Source: Curtobacterium sp. MCPF17_002
Lineage (GTDB): Bacteria > Actinomycetota > Actinomycetes > Actinomycetales > Microbacteriaceae
Length of the DNA stretch: 64,000 nt
Reading direction: 5' to 3'
Assembly: GCF_003234115.2 (NCBI RefSeq)
Contig: NZ_CP126251.1
Span: 2,666,001 to 2,730,000 of the forward strand
Shown: one piece after another, positions 1-13,500 of the stretch
How positions within the stretch are numbered: the first letter of the stretch is position 1
Layout: the number at the start of each line of letters is the position of its first letter
The notes under the pieces: model-generated
Seen by the model: the letters and a program-made list of their open reading frames with translations, nothing else
The model's database searches: none
Told to the model about the DNA's origin: nothing
Position numbers and translations under genes: made by a program

Positions 1-1418
1 AGGTCCTGCCCGTAGGTCGGGACCATCGCGCGCACCGCGGATTCCCAACGGTCCCAGCGCTCCGGGAAGCACTTCTGCAGCATGCTCAGCATGATCGGCA
101 CGGCCGTCGAGGCCCCCGGGCTGGCACCGAGGAGCCCGGCGATCGAACCGTCGGCGGAGGTGATGACCTCGGTGCCGAACTGCAGCACGCCGCCCTTGGC
201 CTTGTCCGGCTTGATGACCTGCACGCGCTGCCCCGCCGTGATCCGGTGCCAGTTCTCCGGCTCGGCGCTCGGCATGAAGTCACGCAGCGCATCGAACTTC
301 GTCTGCTTCGACGCGAGCAGCTGCCCGATGAGGTACCGGACGAGGTCGAAGTTCGAGAACGCGACGCTCAGCATCGGTCGGAGGTTGTGCGGCCGGATGG
401 ACTTGAACAGGTCGAGGACCGAGCCCTGCTTGAGGAACTTCGGGCTGAACCCGGCGTACGGGCCGAACATGAGCGACGAGCCGCCGTCGACGATCCGGGT
501 GTCCAGGTGCGGCACGGACATGGGCGGAGCACCGACGCTCGCCTTGCCGTAGACCTTCGCCGAGTGCTTCTGCACGACCTCGGGGTCGTCCGTCCGGAGG
601 AACTCGCCGGACACAGGGAACCCGCCGTAGCCGCGGATCTCCGGGATGCCGGACTTCTGCAGCAGGTGCAGTGCCCCGCCGCCGGCGCCGACGAAGACGA
701 ACTTCGCGGCGATGCGCTGCGTCGACCGGCCGACGTCGTTGCGGACGTCGATGACCCAGCCCTCGGTAGTCTTCGACCGGGTCAGCTTCGTCACCTGGTG
801 CGACGGCTCGAACTCGACCCCGTCGATCTCGAGCTGGTCGAACAGCTGCCGCGTGAGGGACCCGAAGTCGACGTCCGACCCGGCCGCCGAGTACGTCGCC
901 GCGATCGGCTGGTCCTTCTTGCGACCCGGGATGAGCGCGGGGGCCCACTGACGGATCTGCGTCGGGTCGTCGGAGAACTCGATCCCCGCGAACAGCGGGT
1001 GGTCCTTCATGGCCTCGTACCGCTTCCGCATGTACTCGACGTTGTCGGCGCCCCACACGAAGGAGATGTGCGGCGTCGGGTTGATGAAGTTCGACGGCTC
1101 GGGGAGCGCGCCCGTCTCGACGAGGTGCGCCCAGAACTGCCGGGACACCTGGAACTGCTCGTTGACCGTGACGGCCTTCGCGATGTCGACGCGCCCGTCC
1201 GGCAGCTCGGGGGTGTAGTTCAGCTCACAGAGCGCGGAGTGCCCGGTCCCGGCGTTGTTCCACGGGTTCGAGCTCTCCTGCGCGACGGTGCCGAGGCGCT
1301 CGTAGACGCGGATCTTCCAGGAGGGTTCCAACCGGTGGATGATGGCGCCGAGCGTGGCGCTCATGATCCCTCCCCCGACCAGGACGACGTCGATCGGGTC
1401 CACCTGCTTCACTGCCAC
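1..1418 (-). CDS. mqo: Malate:quinone oxidoreductase, 3' end cut by window edge
   Basis: FAD-dependent, membrane-associated enzyme oxidising malate to oxaloacetate and passing electrons to quinone, a TCA-cycle step. The visible 472 codons carry the N-terminal dinucleotide-binding segment VVLVGGGIMSATLG (about residues 11-24), the family-typical NNAGTGHSALCELNYTP stretch and a C-terminal GASPGAS motif; Mqo proteins are usually near 490-500 residues, so only the last 20-30 are missing beyond position 1. Start chosen as GTG at 1418 because a TAGGAT -10 box ends 6 nt upstream, which predicts a leaderless mRNA; a second GTG two codons in (1412) is the alternative. It is transcribed away from asd, whose 3' hairpin lies just upstream. 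Confidence 0.96.
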   Translation of the reverse strand, partial: MAVKQVDPIDVVLVGGGIMSATLGAIIHRLEPSWKIRVYERLGTVAQESSNPWNNAGTGHSALCELNYTPELPDGRVDIAKAVTVNEQFQVSRQFWAHLVETGALPEPSNFINPTPHISFVWGADNVEYMRKRYEAMKDHPLFAGIEFSDDPTQIRQWAPALIPGRKKDQPIAATYSAAGSDVDFGSLTRQLFDQLEIDGVEFEPSHQVTKLTRSKTTEGWVIDVRNDVGRSTQRIAAKFVFVGAGGGALHLLQKSGIPEIRGYGGFPVSGEFLRTDDPEVVQKHSAKVYGKASVGAPPMSVPHLDTRIVDGGSSLMFGPYAGFSPKFLKQGSVLDLFKSIRPHNLRPMLSVAFSNFDLVRYLIGQLLASKQTKFDALRDFMPSAEPENWHRITAGQRVQVIKPDKAKGGVLQFGTEVITSADGSIAGLLGASPGASTAVPIMLSMLQKCFPERWDRWESAVRAMVPTYGQD

Positions 1419-1424
1419 CCGTCG

Positions 1425-1430
1425 ATCCTA
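1425..1430 (-). promoter_or_regulatory. -10 box of mqo (leaderless)
   Basis: TAGGAT on the minus strand, separated by exactly 6 nt from the GTG start of mqo, so transcription would begin at or next to the start codon. The same TAGGATCGACGGGTG context recurs at cbs. No clear -35 box. Confidence 0.6.
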
Positions 1431-1445
1431 GCCGCGTGGGATGTG

Positions 1446-1470
1446 CGCCGGGGCACCGAGGGCCCCGGCG
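1446..1470 (-). terminator. Hairpin after asd
   Basis: Inverted repeat CGCCGGGGC / GCCCCGGCG with a 7-nt loop, starting 4 nt after the asd stop codon. No U-tract follows, so rho-independent termination is possible but not certain. The mqo -10 box begins 16 nt further on. Confidence 0.5.
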
Positions 1471-1473
1471 TGC

Positions 1474-3809
<2,336 letters not shown>

Positions 3810-3860
3810 TGGCTGGTACTCCCGGAGACGACGTTCCCGCGACTGTGACGCGGTTTGACA

Positions 3861-3866
3861 ATGGTA
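3861..3866 (-). promoter_or_regulatory. Possible -10 box of lysC-asd
   Basis: TACCAT on the minus strand, about 50 nt upstream of the lysC start, in the 163-bp gap between recR and lysC. I see no lysine riboswitch-like structure in this gap. Confidence 0.35.
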
Positions 3867-3972
3867 GACGGTGTTTCGCGGATGTTGCGTCAGAGCGGGC
3901 GCAGACGCAACGATCCTGCGTGGAAGCCGATGGACGCCAGCACTGGTCGGGCGCTCCACATGGGCCCGGCGG

Positions 3973-4572
3973 TCAGCCTCCGACGACGCGGCGGCCCTCG
4001 AACGCACGCCCGAGGGTGACCTCGTCGGCGTACTCCAGGTCACCGCCGACCGGCAGTCCGGAGGCCAGGCGGGTGGTGCGGATGCCCATCGGGACGAGCA
4101 ACCGGCTGAGGTACGTCGCCGTCGCCTCGCCCTCGAGGTTGGGGTCGGTCGCGATGATGACCTCGTCCACGGTGCCGTCGGCCAGCCGCGTCATGAGCTG
4201 CTGGATGCGGAGGTCGTCCGGGCCGATGCCGTCGATCGGACTGATCGCGCCGCCGAGCACGTGGTACAGCCCGCGGAACTCCCGCGTGCGCTCGATCGCC
4301 GCGACGTCCTTGGCCTCTTCCACCACGCAGATCACCGCCGGCGACCGGCGGGGGTCACGGCAGATGCTGCACTGGACGTTCTCGGTGACGTTGCCGCAGA
4401 TCTCGCAGAAGCGGACCCGCTCCTTGACGTCCGACAACAGCTCGGACAACCGGCTCGGATCGAACGACTCGGTCTGGAGGATGTGGAACGCGATGCGCTG
4501 CGCCGACTTCGGTCCGATGCCGGGGAGGCGACCGAACTCGTCGATGAGGTCCTGCACGATGCCGTCGTACAT
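3973..4572 (-). CDS. recR: Recombination mediator protein RecR
   Basis: Works with RecF/RecO to load RecA on gapped DNA. The 199-residue protein is full length: helix-hairpin-helix [15 protein letters not shown] (16-30), a four-cysteine zinc finger (Cys56, 59, 68, 71) and a Toprim domain with VVEEAKD (about 83-89) and [12 protein letters not shown]. Its ATG overlaps the dnaX stop by one base (TGATG), so it is translationally coupled to dnaX, the conserved dnaX-recR arrangement. Confidence 0.97.
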   Translation of the reverse strand: MYDGIVQDLIDEFGRLPGIGPKSAQRIAFHILQTESFDPSRLSELLSDVKERVRFCEICGNVTENVQCSICRDPRRSPAVICVVEEAKDVAAIERTREFRGLYHVLGGAISPIDGIGPDDLRIQQLMTRLADGTVDEVIIATDPNLEGEATATYLSRLLVPMGIRTTRLASGLPVGGDLEYADEVTLGRAFEGRRVVGG

Positions 4573-7391
4573 CAGGCGCCTTCCTCGTGGAGGGAGGTCT
4601 CCTCGATGAACTGAGCGTTCAGGATCTCACGGACGACGGCCTCGCCGTACCGACCTGCCACCGGGGTCCGACGGACCTGGGGTGCGGCCTGCCGCTGCGG
4701 TGCCGTCCGCTGCGCGACCTGCGGCGCTGCGGCCTGCGGTGCCACGCCCTGCGCCGACGGGCCCTGTGGCGGTGCACTGCGCGTCGCGGGAGCCGTCACC
4801 GGTCGCACCGGTGCGGCGGCGGGGCCGCCGGCGGCGTCCGGGTAGGGGTCGCCGTCACCGTACGGGTCGTCGTCGAGCGGGTAGTCGTCGACCGGCACGT
4901 CGTCGACGGGCGTCGCGGTGGACACCGGACGGCCTGGAGGCACGGCTCCCGTCGTCGACGCCGGCTGCGGTTCCGCTGCACCGGCTCCGGCACCGCTGGC
5001 TCCGGCACCGCTGGCTTCGGCACCGTCCGTCGGAGCAGCGGCCGGAGCGGCCGTCGCGGGGGCGACCGGTGCGGCTGCGCTCAGCGACGAGGCCGGGCGG
5101 AGCTGCGCCGCGAGGGCGGCGTCCGCCGCCGGGTCGGAGACGGTCGCCGCGGGGGCGACCGGCTCGCCGGTGTCCGTCGTGCCGAACGGCGCCGACCAGG
5201 AGCGCTCGCCGTCCGCGGGCGCCGCACCCGCCGTCGGGTCCGTCGCGGGGATGGTGGCGACGGCCCACTCGGTCACCGGGGCACCGGACGGCTCAGGCGT
5301 GGGCTTCGCGGCCGGCGCGGGTGAGGCCTGCGCAGGCTGCTGCGGGGCGGACTGCTGCGGCGCCGACTGCGTCGGAGCGGACTGCTGCGGCACGACCTGC
5401 TCCGGCGCGGGCTGCTGGGGAGCGGCCTGCTGGGGAGCGGCCTGCGGAGCGGGAGCGACCGGCGCTGCGGGAGCCGGAGTCCCCGCCGAGGGAGACTGCG
5501 ACTGCGACTGCGACTGCGACTGCGACTGGGGCGCCTGGGGCTGCGCGGGACGCTGCTGTCCCGGTCCGCCGGGCCCACGCGCCACGAACTTCACGCGGAG
5601 TCCGAGCACGTCGACGATCGCCGACCGCAGGAGCTCGCTGACGCTCGTCGCCGGGTCGGACATCTCCTTGAACGAGGCGACGTCCTGCTGGCTCGGGAAC
5701 GTGAGGGTGAGGACGTCCTCACGTAGGGCGGTGACCTGCGCGGTGACGACGACCGACCACGCCGAACGCTTCGCGCGCTGCACGTGCTCGACGATCTGCG
5801 GCCACGAGTCGCGGAGCTGCTGGAAGCCGACGGCACCGATCGGCCGCACGGCGGGCTCGTCACCGGCAGCCGTGCCCTGTCCGGTGGAGGACGTGTTGGC
5901 CGTGCCGGACGGCGTCGCGGGTGCGGCGGTCGAGGGGTGGTCCGACGGTGCCTCCGGTGCGCTCGGCACGACGGCGGCCCAGGACGCTGCGGCGTCGCGC
6001 GCGGCGTCGCCGGCGTCTGCCGTCGGGGTGCCTTCGAGCTCACGGGCGGCCGGTGTCGACGGCACGGGCTGCGCCGCCACCGGACGCTCGGGTGCGACAG
6101 CTGCGGGAGCCGGTGCTGCGACGGGCGCAGGTGCTGCGACCGGCGCGGTCGCTGCGACCGGCGGGCGCGACGCGGGGGCCGACGATGCCGGCATGGTCTC
6201 CGGGCCGGCCTGGTGTCCGCCGGCGTCCCCGACGCCGACACGACGCTCGAGCCGCTCGACCCGGGCGAGCGCACCGCGCTGGGTGTCGTCGGCCTCGGGC
6301 ACGAGCATCCGCGCGGTCATCAGCTCGAGGTGGAGCCTGGGCGAGGTCGCACCGGTCATGTCGGTGAGGGCCCGGTTCGCGATGTCGGCCGCACGTGAGA
6401 GCCCGGTCGCTCCGAAGACGCCGGCCTGACGGGTCATCGTGTCGAGCTCGTCCGGCGAGATGCCGCGCAGCACGGCCGCGGCGCTCTCGTTCGTGGCAGC
6501 GACGACGATGAGGTCACGGAGTCGTTCGAGGAGGTCCTCGACGAAGCGACGCGGGTCCTGCCCGGTCTGCACGACGCGGTCGATCGCCGCGAAGGCCGAC
6601 GCCGGGTCGGCCACGGCGAGCGCGTCCACGACGTCGTCGAGGAGCGCGGAGTCGGTGTACCCGAGGAGTGCGACCGCACGCTCGTAGGCGATGGCGCCGT
6701 CCTCGCTGCCGGCCATGAGCTGGTCGAGCAGGGACAGGGTGTCGCGGACCGAGCCGCCGCCGGCGCGGACGACCAGCGGGAGGACACCCGGCGCGACCGT
6801 CACGGACTCCTGTGTGCAGAGCTGCTCGACGTACTCGAGCATCGCGGCGGGCGGGACGAGGCGGAACGGGTAGTGGTGGGTGCGCGACCGGATGGTGCCG
6901 ATGACCTTCTCGGGCTCGGTCGTCGCGAAGATGAACTTGACGTGCTCCGGCGGTTCCTCGACCAGCTTGAGGAGGGCGTTGAAGCCCTGCGGCGTCACCA
7001 TGTGCGCCTCGTCGAGGATGAAGATCTTGTAGCGGTCGCGGGCCGGCGCGAACACCGCGCGGTCACGGAGGTCACGGGCGTCGTCGACACCGTTGTGACT
7101 GGCTGCGTCGATCTCGATCACGTCGAGCGAGCCGCTGCCGCCGCGGGCGAGCTCGACGCAGCTCGGGCACACGCCGCAGGGGGTGTCGGTGGGGCCCTCG
7201 GCACAGTTCAGGCAGCGCGCGAGGATGCGGGCGGACGTCGTCTTGCCGCAGCCGCGCGGACCGCTGAACAGGTACGCGTGGTTCACCCGGTTCGTGCGCA
7301 GCGCCGTCCGGAGCGGATCGGTGACCTGCGACTGTCCGATCAGCTCGGCGAAGTTCTCGGGCCGGTAACGGCGATACAGAGCGGTGACCAC
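4572..7391 (-). CDS. dnaX: DNA polymerase III subunit gamma/tau
   Basis: Clamp-loader ATPase of the replicative polymerase. Residues 1-370 are the AAA+ part with Walker [10 protein letters not shown] (44-52), zinc module Cys63/72/75/78, and Walker B ILDEAH (126-131). Residues about 395-860 contain very Ala/Pro/Gln-rich low-complexity linkers, including a (QS)n run, around a short conserved tau-like segment (about 530-610). The conserved tail [20 protein letters not shown] ends the protein. At 939 residues it is longer than E. coli tau (643), all in the linkers. GTG start at 7391 preceded by a TACCCT -10 box at 6 nt. A family A half repeat is embedded in the linker at 4927-4945. I see no frameshift slippery site that I would defend. 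Confidence 0.96.
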   Translation of the reverse strand: MVTALYRRYRPENFAELIGQSQVTDPLRTALRTNRVNHAYLFSGPRGCGKTTSARILARCLNCAEGPTDTPCGVCPSCVELARGGSGSLDVIEIDAASHNGVDDARDLRDRAVFAPARDRYKIFILDEAHMVTPQGFNALLKLVEEPPEHVKFIFATTEPEKVIGTIRSRTHHYPFRLVPPAAMLEYVEQLCTQESVTVAPGVLPLVVRAGGGSVRDTLSLLDQLMAGSEDGAIAYERAVALLGYTDSALLDDVVDALAVADPASAFAAIDRVVQTGQDPRRFVEDLLERLRDLIVVAATNESAAAVLRGISPDELDTMTRQAGVFGATGLSRAADIANRALTDMTGATSPRLHLELMTARMLVPEADDTQRGALARVERLERRVGVGDAGGHQAGPETMPASSAPASRPPVAATAPVAAPAPVAAPAPAAVAPERPVAAQPVPSTPAARELEGTPTADAGDAARDAAASWAAVVPSAPEAPSDHPSTAAPATPSGTANTSSTGQGTAAGDEPAVRPIGAVGFQQLRDSWPQIVEHVQRAKRSAWSVVVTAQVTALREDVLTLTFPSQQDVASFKEMSDPATSVSELLRSAIVDVLGLRVKFVARGPGGPGQQRPAQPQAPQSQSQSQSQSQSPSAGTPAPAAPVAPAPQAAPQQAAPQQPAPEQVVPQQSAPTQSAPQQSAPQQPAQASPAPAAKPTPEPSGAPVTEWAVATIPATDPTAGAAPADGERSWSAPFGTTDTGEPVAPAATVSDPAADAALAAQLRPASSLSAAAPVAPATAAPAAAPTDGAEASGAGASGAGAGAAEPQPASTTGAVPPGRPVSTATPVDDVPVDDYPLDDDPYGDGDPYPDAAGGPAAAPVRPVTAPATRSAPPQGPSAQGVAPQAAAPQVAQRTAPQRQAAPQVRRTPVAGRYGEAVVREILNAQFIEETSLHEEGA
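4927..4945 (+). repeat. Family A half repeat inside dnaX
   Basis: GGACGGCCTGGAGGCACGG, one arm of the family A palindrome, in frame within the disordered DnaX linker, where it encodes on the minus strand part of the peptide [12 protein letters not shown]. The homologous half repeat in the HerA-like ATPase gene (22449-22467) encodes [12 protein letters not shown]. Confidence 0.75.
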
Positions 7392-7397
7392 GCCCCA

Positions 7398-7403
7398 AGG
7401 GTA
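7398..7403 (-). promoter_or_regulatory. -10 box of dnaX-recR (leaderless)
   Basis: TACCCT on the minus strand with a 6-nt gap to the dnaX GTG start. Confidence 0.55.
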
Positions 7404-7469
7404 GCCGGGACGACCGACACCGCGTCGCCGGGCGTGACCACCTGTGGGGAGCGGCCCGGGCGCACGGAC

Positions 7470-7519
7470 GGCACCGCGCCTCCAGTCCGTCCAGATGACG
7501 GAACCGGAGGCGCGGTGCC
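7470..7519. repeat. Family A inverted repeat (copy A1)
   Basis: Perfect 14-bp arms GGCACCGCGCCTCC (7470-7483) and GGAGGCGCGGTGCC (7506-7519), with a further partly complementary TCCGTC/GACGGA inside. It begins 17 nt after the stop codon of the large surface protein gene and ahead of the dnaX promoter; likely an mRNA 3'-end hairpin, although no T-run follows. Confidence 0.85.
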
Positions 7520-7535
7520 AGCGGTACGGCGCGGG

Positions 7536-10500
7536 TCAGGCGCGCCCGCGACGGCGGAAGCCACGTGCCAGGCGCGACAGGCCGAGCAGGAGGAACCCGA
7601 GGACCACCAGGCCGCCGGCCGCACCCGCGAGCGGGGCGACGTCGGCACCCGTGAAGGCGAGCCCGCCGGTGCCCGACGCGGCACCGGCGCCCGTGCCGGA
7701 GCCGGTGCCAGCCGGTCCCCCGGGGAGACCCGGAGCACCAGGCGTCCCCGGCGTGCCGGGCGTGCCCGGCGTGCCCGGCGTGCCCGGCGTGCCCGGCGTG
7801 CCCGGCGTGCCCGGCGTGCCCGGCGTGCCGGGCGTTCCCGGCGTGCCCGGGTCGTCTGCTGCATCGACGACCACGGGGACCGACTGCGCTGCCGACGTCG
7901 CCCCGTCGACCGTCTGGGTGACCCGGATCATGTGCTGGGCGACCCCGAGGCGGAGCACGACCGACCAGGTGCCGTCGGCGTCCGCCGTCGTGACGACCGG
8001 CGTCCCGTCACCCGCGACGACCGTCACGGTCGCACCCGGTTCGGCGGTCCCGGTCACGAGCCAGTCGACCCAGCCGGCGGCGGGAGCCGTCTGGTGGGCA
8101 CCCGGCGTGGGCGACGTGACCGTGAGCGGGTCGACGTCGGAGACCACGATCGGCACCGGCTGCGAGACCGTCGTCGTGCCGTTCACCGACTGGGACGCCG
8201 TGATCGTCCAGTCGCCCTCGGGCACCTGGTCGAACGAGACGCTCCAGTCGCCGTTCGCGTCGGCGGTGGTGACCCGGACCTGTCCGTTCGACAGCCGGAC
8301 CGTCACCGTCGCTCCCGGCGTCGCGTGCCCGGTCACCGTGAACGAACCGGTGTCACCGGTGCCGTCGGCGGGGATGAGCTGCCCGGGCTGCGGGTTCGTG
8401 ATGGTCACGTCGGTCGGTTGTGCGACCACGACCCGCACGGTGCTCGTCACGGGTTCGGAGGTCCGTCCGCCGACCGTCTCGGTCACGGACACCGTGTGCG
8501 TGCCCGGCGGGACGTCCCCGACGGTCACCGTCCACGAGCCGTCGCCGCCGGCGGTCGTCGTCACGGTGCTGCCGCCGAGGGAGACCGTCACGGTCGCCCC
8601 GGGCTCGGCCGTGCCGCTCACCGGGATCGACGTCGTGCCGCCCGTGATCGGGACGACCTGCCCGTCGGTCGGGCTCGTGACCCGGACCGGCGTGGCCGCG
8701 GCCACCGAGATGCCGACCTCCGGCGCGGCGGTGGTGTCCCCACCGACTGTCTGCGTCGCGGCGACGGTGTGCGTGCCGGTGCCGACCGCGCGGAGCGTCA
8801 CGGCCCACTCGCCGTCACCGTTCGCCGTCGTCGTGACCGGGGTCCCGCCGTCGACGCTGACCGAGATCGGGGCGTTCGGTGCCGAGACACCCTCGACCCG
8901 GACGTCGGTGGTGCCGCCGATGACGCGGTACGCGGTGCCGTTCACCGGCGAGGTGATGACGATCGCGTCGGCCTCGGCGACCTCGACGGTCAGGTCGCGC
9001 TCGATCGGCGACGACGTGGTGCCGTTCACGACCTGCGTGACGACGATCGTGTGGTCGCCCTCGTCGAGCCCGGTGACCTCGGTCGACCAGCGGCCGTCGG
9101 TCCCGACCGGGACGTCGACGGGGGTGCCGCCGTCGACCACGATCCGGACGGTGCCGCCGGCCTGTCCCTGTCCGCTCACCGGGACGGTCGCGTCCGTGGT
9201 GCCGGCCGGGACGGTGACGGTGTCGCCGTCGGCGGGGGTGTCGACCGTGAGCGCCGTGCCCGGCGCCACCGTGAAGGTGGTGCTGACCGGTGCGGACGTC
9301 GAGCCCTCGACCGTCTGGGTGGCACGGACGGTGTGCGCTCCGACCGCCAGACCCTCGAGGTCGAGCGTCCACGTGCCGCCGTCCGTCGCGGTCACCGTCA
9401 CGGGGTCTCCCCCGTCGACCGAGACCCGGACGTCGGCGCCCGACTCCGCCGCACCGTTCGCGGTGACCGTCGCGACGGAGTCCTGCTGCGCGACGCGCAC
9501 CGTGGAACCGTCGGCCGGGGCGGCGATCGTGATCGGATCGGCGACGAGCACGCGGATCGCGACGGTGACCGGGGCGGAGACGGTGTCACCGATCCGCTGG
9601 GTCACGCTGACCGTCGGGGTCCCCGCGGGGACGTCCGGCACCGAGACGCTCCAGGCGCCGCGGTCGTTCGCCGCGGTGGACTCGCTGCGTCCACCACCGA
9701 GGTCGACGACGACGGTCGCACCGGCTTCGGCGGTGCCGCGCACGTCGACGGTGGTGGTCGCACCCTCGCCGGCGACCGTGTACTCCGCGCCGGCCGTCGG
9801 CTCGGTGACCCGCACGGGGTCGCCCGCCTCGATCACGACGGTGGACTCGACCGGGGTGGTCGAGGTGGAGCCGTCGACCGTCTGGGTGACGCTGACGTCG
9901 TGCGTGCCCACGTCGAGGCCCGGCACGTCCAGCGTCCAGTTGCCATCGTCGCCGGCGGTGACCTCGACCGGGTCCCGGTCGTCGACGGTGACCGTCACGG
10001 TGGCGCCCGGCTCGGCGTCACCGGCGACCGTCACGGTCGTGGTGGCGTCGCCGTCCGCGACCGTGATCGGGTCGTCGCCCGGCTGGCGGATCGTGAGATC
10101 CGCGGCGGCCACGACGGACACCGGTCGTCGGACCGCTGCGCTCGTCGTGTCGTTGACCGTCTGCGTCACCTCGGCCGTGTACGAACCGGTGGGCACGTCC
10201 TCGACGGTGGTGGACCAGCTGCCGTCCTCGCCGACGGGTGCCGTGGCCCTGCCGCCGGCGCCGAGGTCCACCGTGACGGTGGCACCCGGCTGGGCGGTCC
10301 CGGCGAAGTCGACGTCGGTGGTCGCGTCGTCGTCGGCGACCGTGACCGACGTCGGCCCGGCGGGCGTCGTCACCGCGAGCGGCGCGCCGGCCCGGACGGA
10401 GACCCCGGCGGAGACCGGTGCGGACGTCTGGCCCTCGACGACCTGCGTCGCGCGGACGGTGTAGTCGCCGACCGGGACGTCCGTGAAGGTGGTCGCCCAC

Positions 10501-13500
10501 CCACCGTCCGTCTCGGCGACGACCTCGTCGGAGTCGCCGTTCGACAGGGTCACGGTGACCGTGGCCCCGCCCTGCGCACGTCCGGCGGCGCGCACGTCGG
10601 CCGTGCCGGCCGCGTCCGCCACCGTCAGGACGTCGCCGTCCTCCGGCGTGGTGAGGGTGAGTGCGGTCGCGGCGCGGACCGTCACGGTCTGCTCCGGACT
10701 GGAGGCAGTGGTGCCGTTCACCGTCTGGCCGGCGGTGAGCGTCGGGGTACCGACACCGACCTCGCCGAACGTCACGGTCCAGTCGCCGTCACCGTCGGCC
10801 CTCGTGGTCAGCTCGTCGTCGCCGAGGCGCACCGTGACCGGAGCGCCCGGTTCGGCCGTGCCGGAGACCGTCACGTCACGCGTGGCGTCGGCATCCGGCA
10901 CCAGGAGCACGTCGTCCGCGTCGGGCGAGGTGACGAGCACCGCGTCCGCTGCCTCGATCGTGATCGTGCGGGTGACCGGGTCCGACTCCGCGGGGTCGGA
11001 GACCGTTCCCGGGAGCGTCTGCGTCACCGACACGGGGTGCGTGCCGACCCCGAGGTCCGGGAAGGTCACCGACCAGGTGCCGTCCGGGTCGACCGTCGTC
11101 AGCTGGTCGTCGGCGTCGGCCGTCGTCGCGGTCACGGCGGCGCCGGGCTGGCCGGTCCCCGAGACGGTGACGTCGCGCTCGACGTCCGCACCGGCGACCG
11201 GGATCGCCGCGGTGGTCGGTGCCGTGATGGCGAGCGGCTCCGCGGTGACGACCTCGAACGTCGTCGGGATCGCACTCGTGACGACGTCCTCGACGCTCTG
11301 GCTCGCGTTCACCGTGTAGGGACCGACGGGGGCGAGACCGGTGGCGTCGACGGTCCAGGCGCCGTCGCCGTTCGCCGTCGTCCGGAACCGGGTGTCCGGG
11401 CCGAGCGAGACGGTGACGTCGGCGTTCGGCTCGGAGGAGCCCGAGATCGTCACCGTCGCGGTGGCGTCGGCGTCGGTCACGACGAAGCGCGACCCGACGG
11501 CCGGCGACTCGATCGTGACGGCCGTCCCGGGCACGACGGTGAAGTCGCGCGTGACGGTCGGACCGGTCGTGCCGTTCACGGTCTGCACGGCGGTGACCGT
11601 GTGCTCGCCGATGCCGAGCGTCACCGGGTCGGTCGCCCAGTTGCCCGAGGCGTCCGCGACGACGTCGACCGGGTCACCGTCGTCGACCGTGACCGCGACG
11701 CTCGCCCCGGACTCGGCGGTGCCGCGCACCACGACGTCGACCTGGCCGCCCGCACCGGCGGGGACCTGCTGGGCCGCGGTGGGCGACTCGATGACGACGT
11801 CGTCGCCGGCCTCGATGGAGAAGTCCCGGTCGACGGCGGCGGAGGTCGCACCCCCGACGGTCTGCGTGACGGCGGCGGTGTGGTCACCGGTGCCGACGTC
11901 CGACAGGGTCACCGTCCAGGCGCCGTCGGTGTCCGCGGTCGTGGTGACCGGGTCGTCGGCGCCGTCGAGGACCACGCTGATGTCCGCCCCGGGCTCGGCG
12001 GTACCGGACACGTCGACGTCGATCGTCGAGTCGTCGGTCGCGACCGCGGTGGTGCTCCCCTGCGTCGGCGAGGACACGACGAGACCGGCGCCGGCGGCGA
12101 TGGTCACGGCCTGTCGCACGGCCGGCGAGGTGGTGCCGTTCACGGTCTGCGTGGCCGCGATCGTGTACCGGCCGACGGGGACGTCCTGGACGGTGGCCGT
12201 CCACGCGCCGTCGTCGTCCGCCGTCGCGGTGGCGGTCAGCCCGCCGCCGAGCGAGACCGTGACGTCCGCGCCGGGCTCGGCGGTGCCGGCCAGGTCGAGG
12301 TCCGTCGTGGTGTTCGCGTCGAGGACCGTCACGGTGACGCCGGGCTCCGGCGTGGTGATCGCGATCGGCGCACCGGCGGCCACGGTGAAGTCCGAGGTCA
12401 CCGGGCCCGAGGTCGTGCCGCCGACGGTCTGCCGTGCGGTGGCGGTGCGGTCTCCGACGGGGACGCCCTGGAAGGTGGCCGTCCAGGCGCCGTCGTCGTC
12501 CGCGGTGACGACGACGGTGAAGGACCCGCCGATGCCGACCGTGACCTGCGCGTTCCGCGCCGCGGTGCCGGACACCGTCACCAGCGTGGTCGACGTGGCG
12601 TCGGCGACGGTGATGGTGCTGCCGTCCTCCGGCGCGTCGATCGTCAGCGTCGGGGCCGCGGTGACGGTGAAGTCACGCGTGACCGGGGTGCTCGTCGACG
12701 AACCGACCGTCTGGGTCACGTTCGCCGTGTAGTCGCCCACGGGGACACCGGTGACGCTGGTGGACCAGGTCCCGCCGGCGTTCGCGGTGGTCGTCGCCGT
12801 GCGGCCACCGCCGAGGTCCACGTCGATGCGGGCACCCGGCTGCGCGGCACCCGAGAACGGGACGTCACGGGTGTCGCCGGCGAGCAGGAAGTCCTGGTCC
12901 GCCGTCGGGGTGTCGACCGTCAGGGTCGCGGCGGCCACGACGCGGAACGCGCGGGTCGCCGGGGCCGAGGTGCTGTCGCCGACCGTCTGCGTGACGCTCG
13001 CCGTCTGGTTGCCGACCGGGACCGCCGGCACCGTGACGCTCCACGCGCCGGCGCCGTTCGCCGTGCCGGTCGCCGTCACGCCGCCACCGAGGTCGATGTC
13101 GATGCGCGCGTTCGGGGTCGCGGTGCCCGTCAGCGTCACCGGGGCGGTGGTGCGGGTCGTCGTGAAGGTCTGGCCGGTGGTCGGCGACGTGATCGTCAAC
13201 GCCTGCTGCGCGACGACGGAGAACTGCTGCGTGGCCGAGCCCGCGGCGGTCCCCCCGACGGTCTGCGTGGCGGTGGCGGTGTACGAACCGGTCGGGACGT
13301 TCGCGATGGTGGTGGTCCACGTGCCGTTCGCCGCGACCGTCGCGGTGCCGGTACGGCCGCCGCCGAGGGTCACCGCGATGGTGGCACCGGGCTCACCGGC
13401 ACCGCTCACCGTGACGCTGCGGGTCGAGGACGCCGTCGGCACGCTGAACACCTGGTTCGCGGTCGGCGCGGCGATGGTCGGCGTGGCGAACGCGGTCACC

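Noticed and set aside
3810..3972. Lysine riboswitch before lysC
   Set aside because: The 163-bp leader shows no L-box-like conserved segments and no terminator hairpin.
4572..5560. Programmed frameshift in dnaX
   Set aside because: No A-rich slippery heptamer with a following hairpin; the GC-rich (QS)n run is only low complexity.
7741..13500. CRISPR array
   Set aside because: The regular repeats are coding (9-bp GTP units and Ig-like domains), without spacers of constant length and without cas genes.
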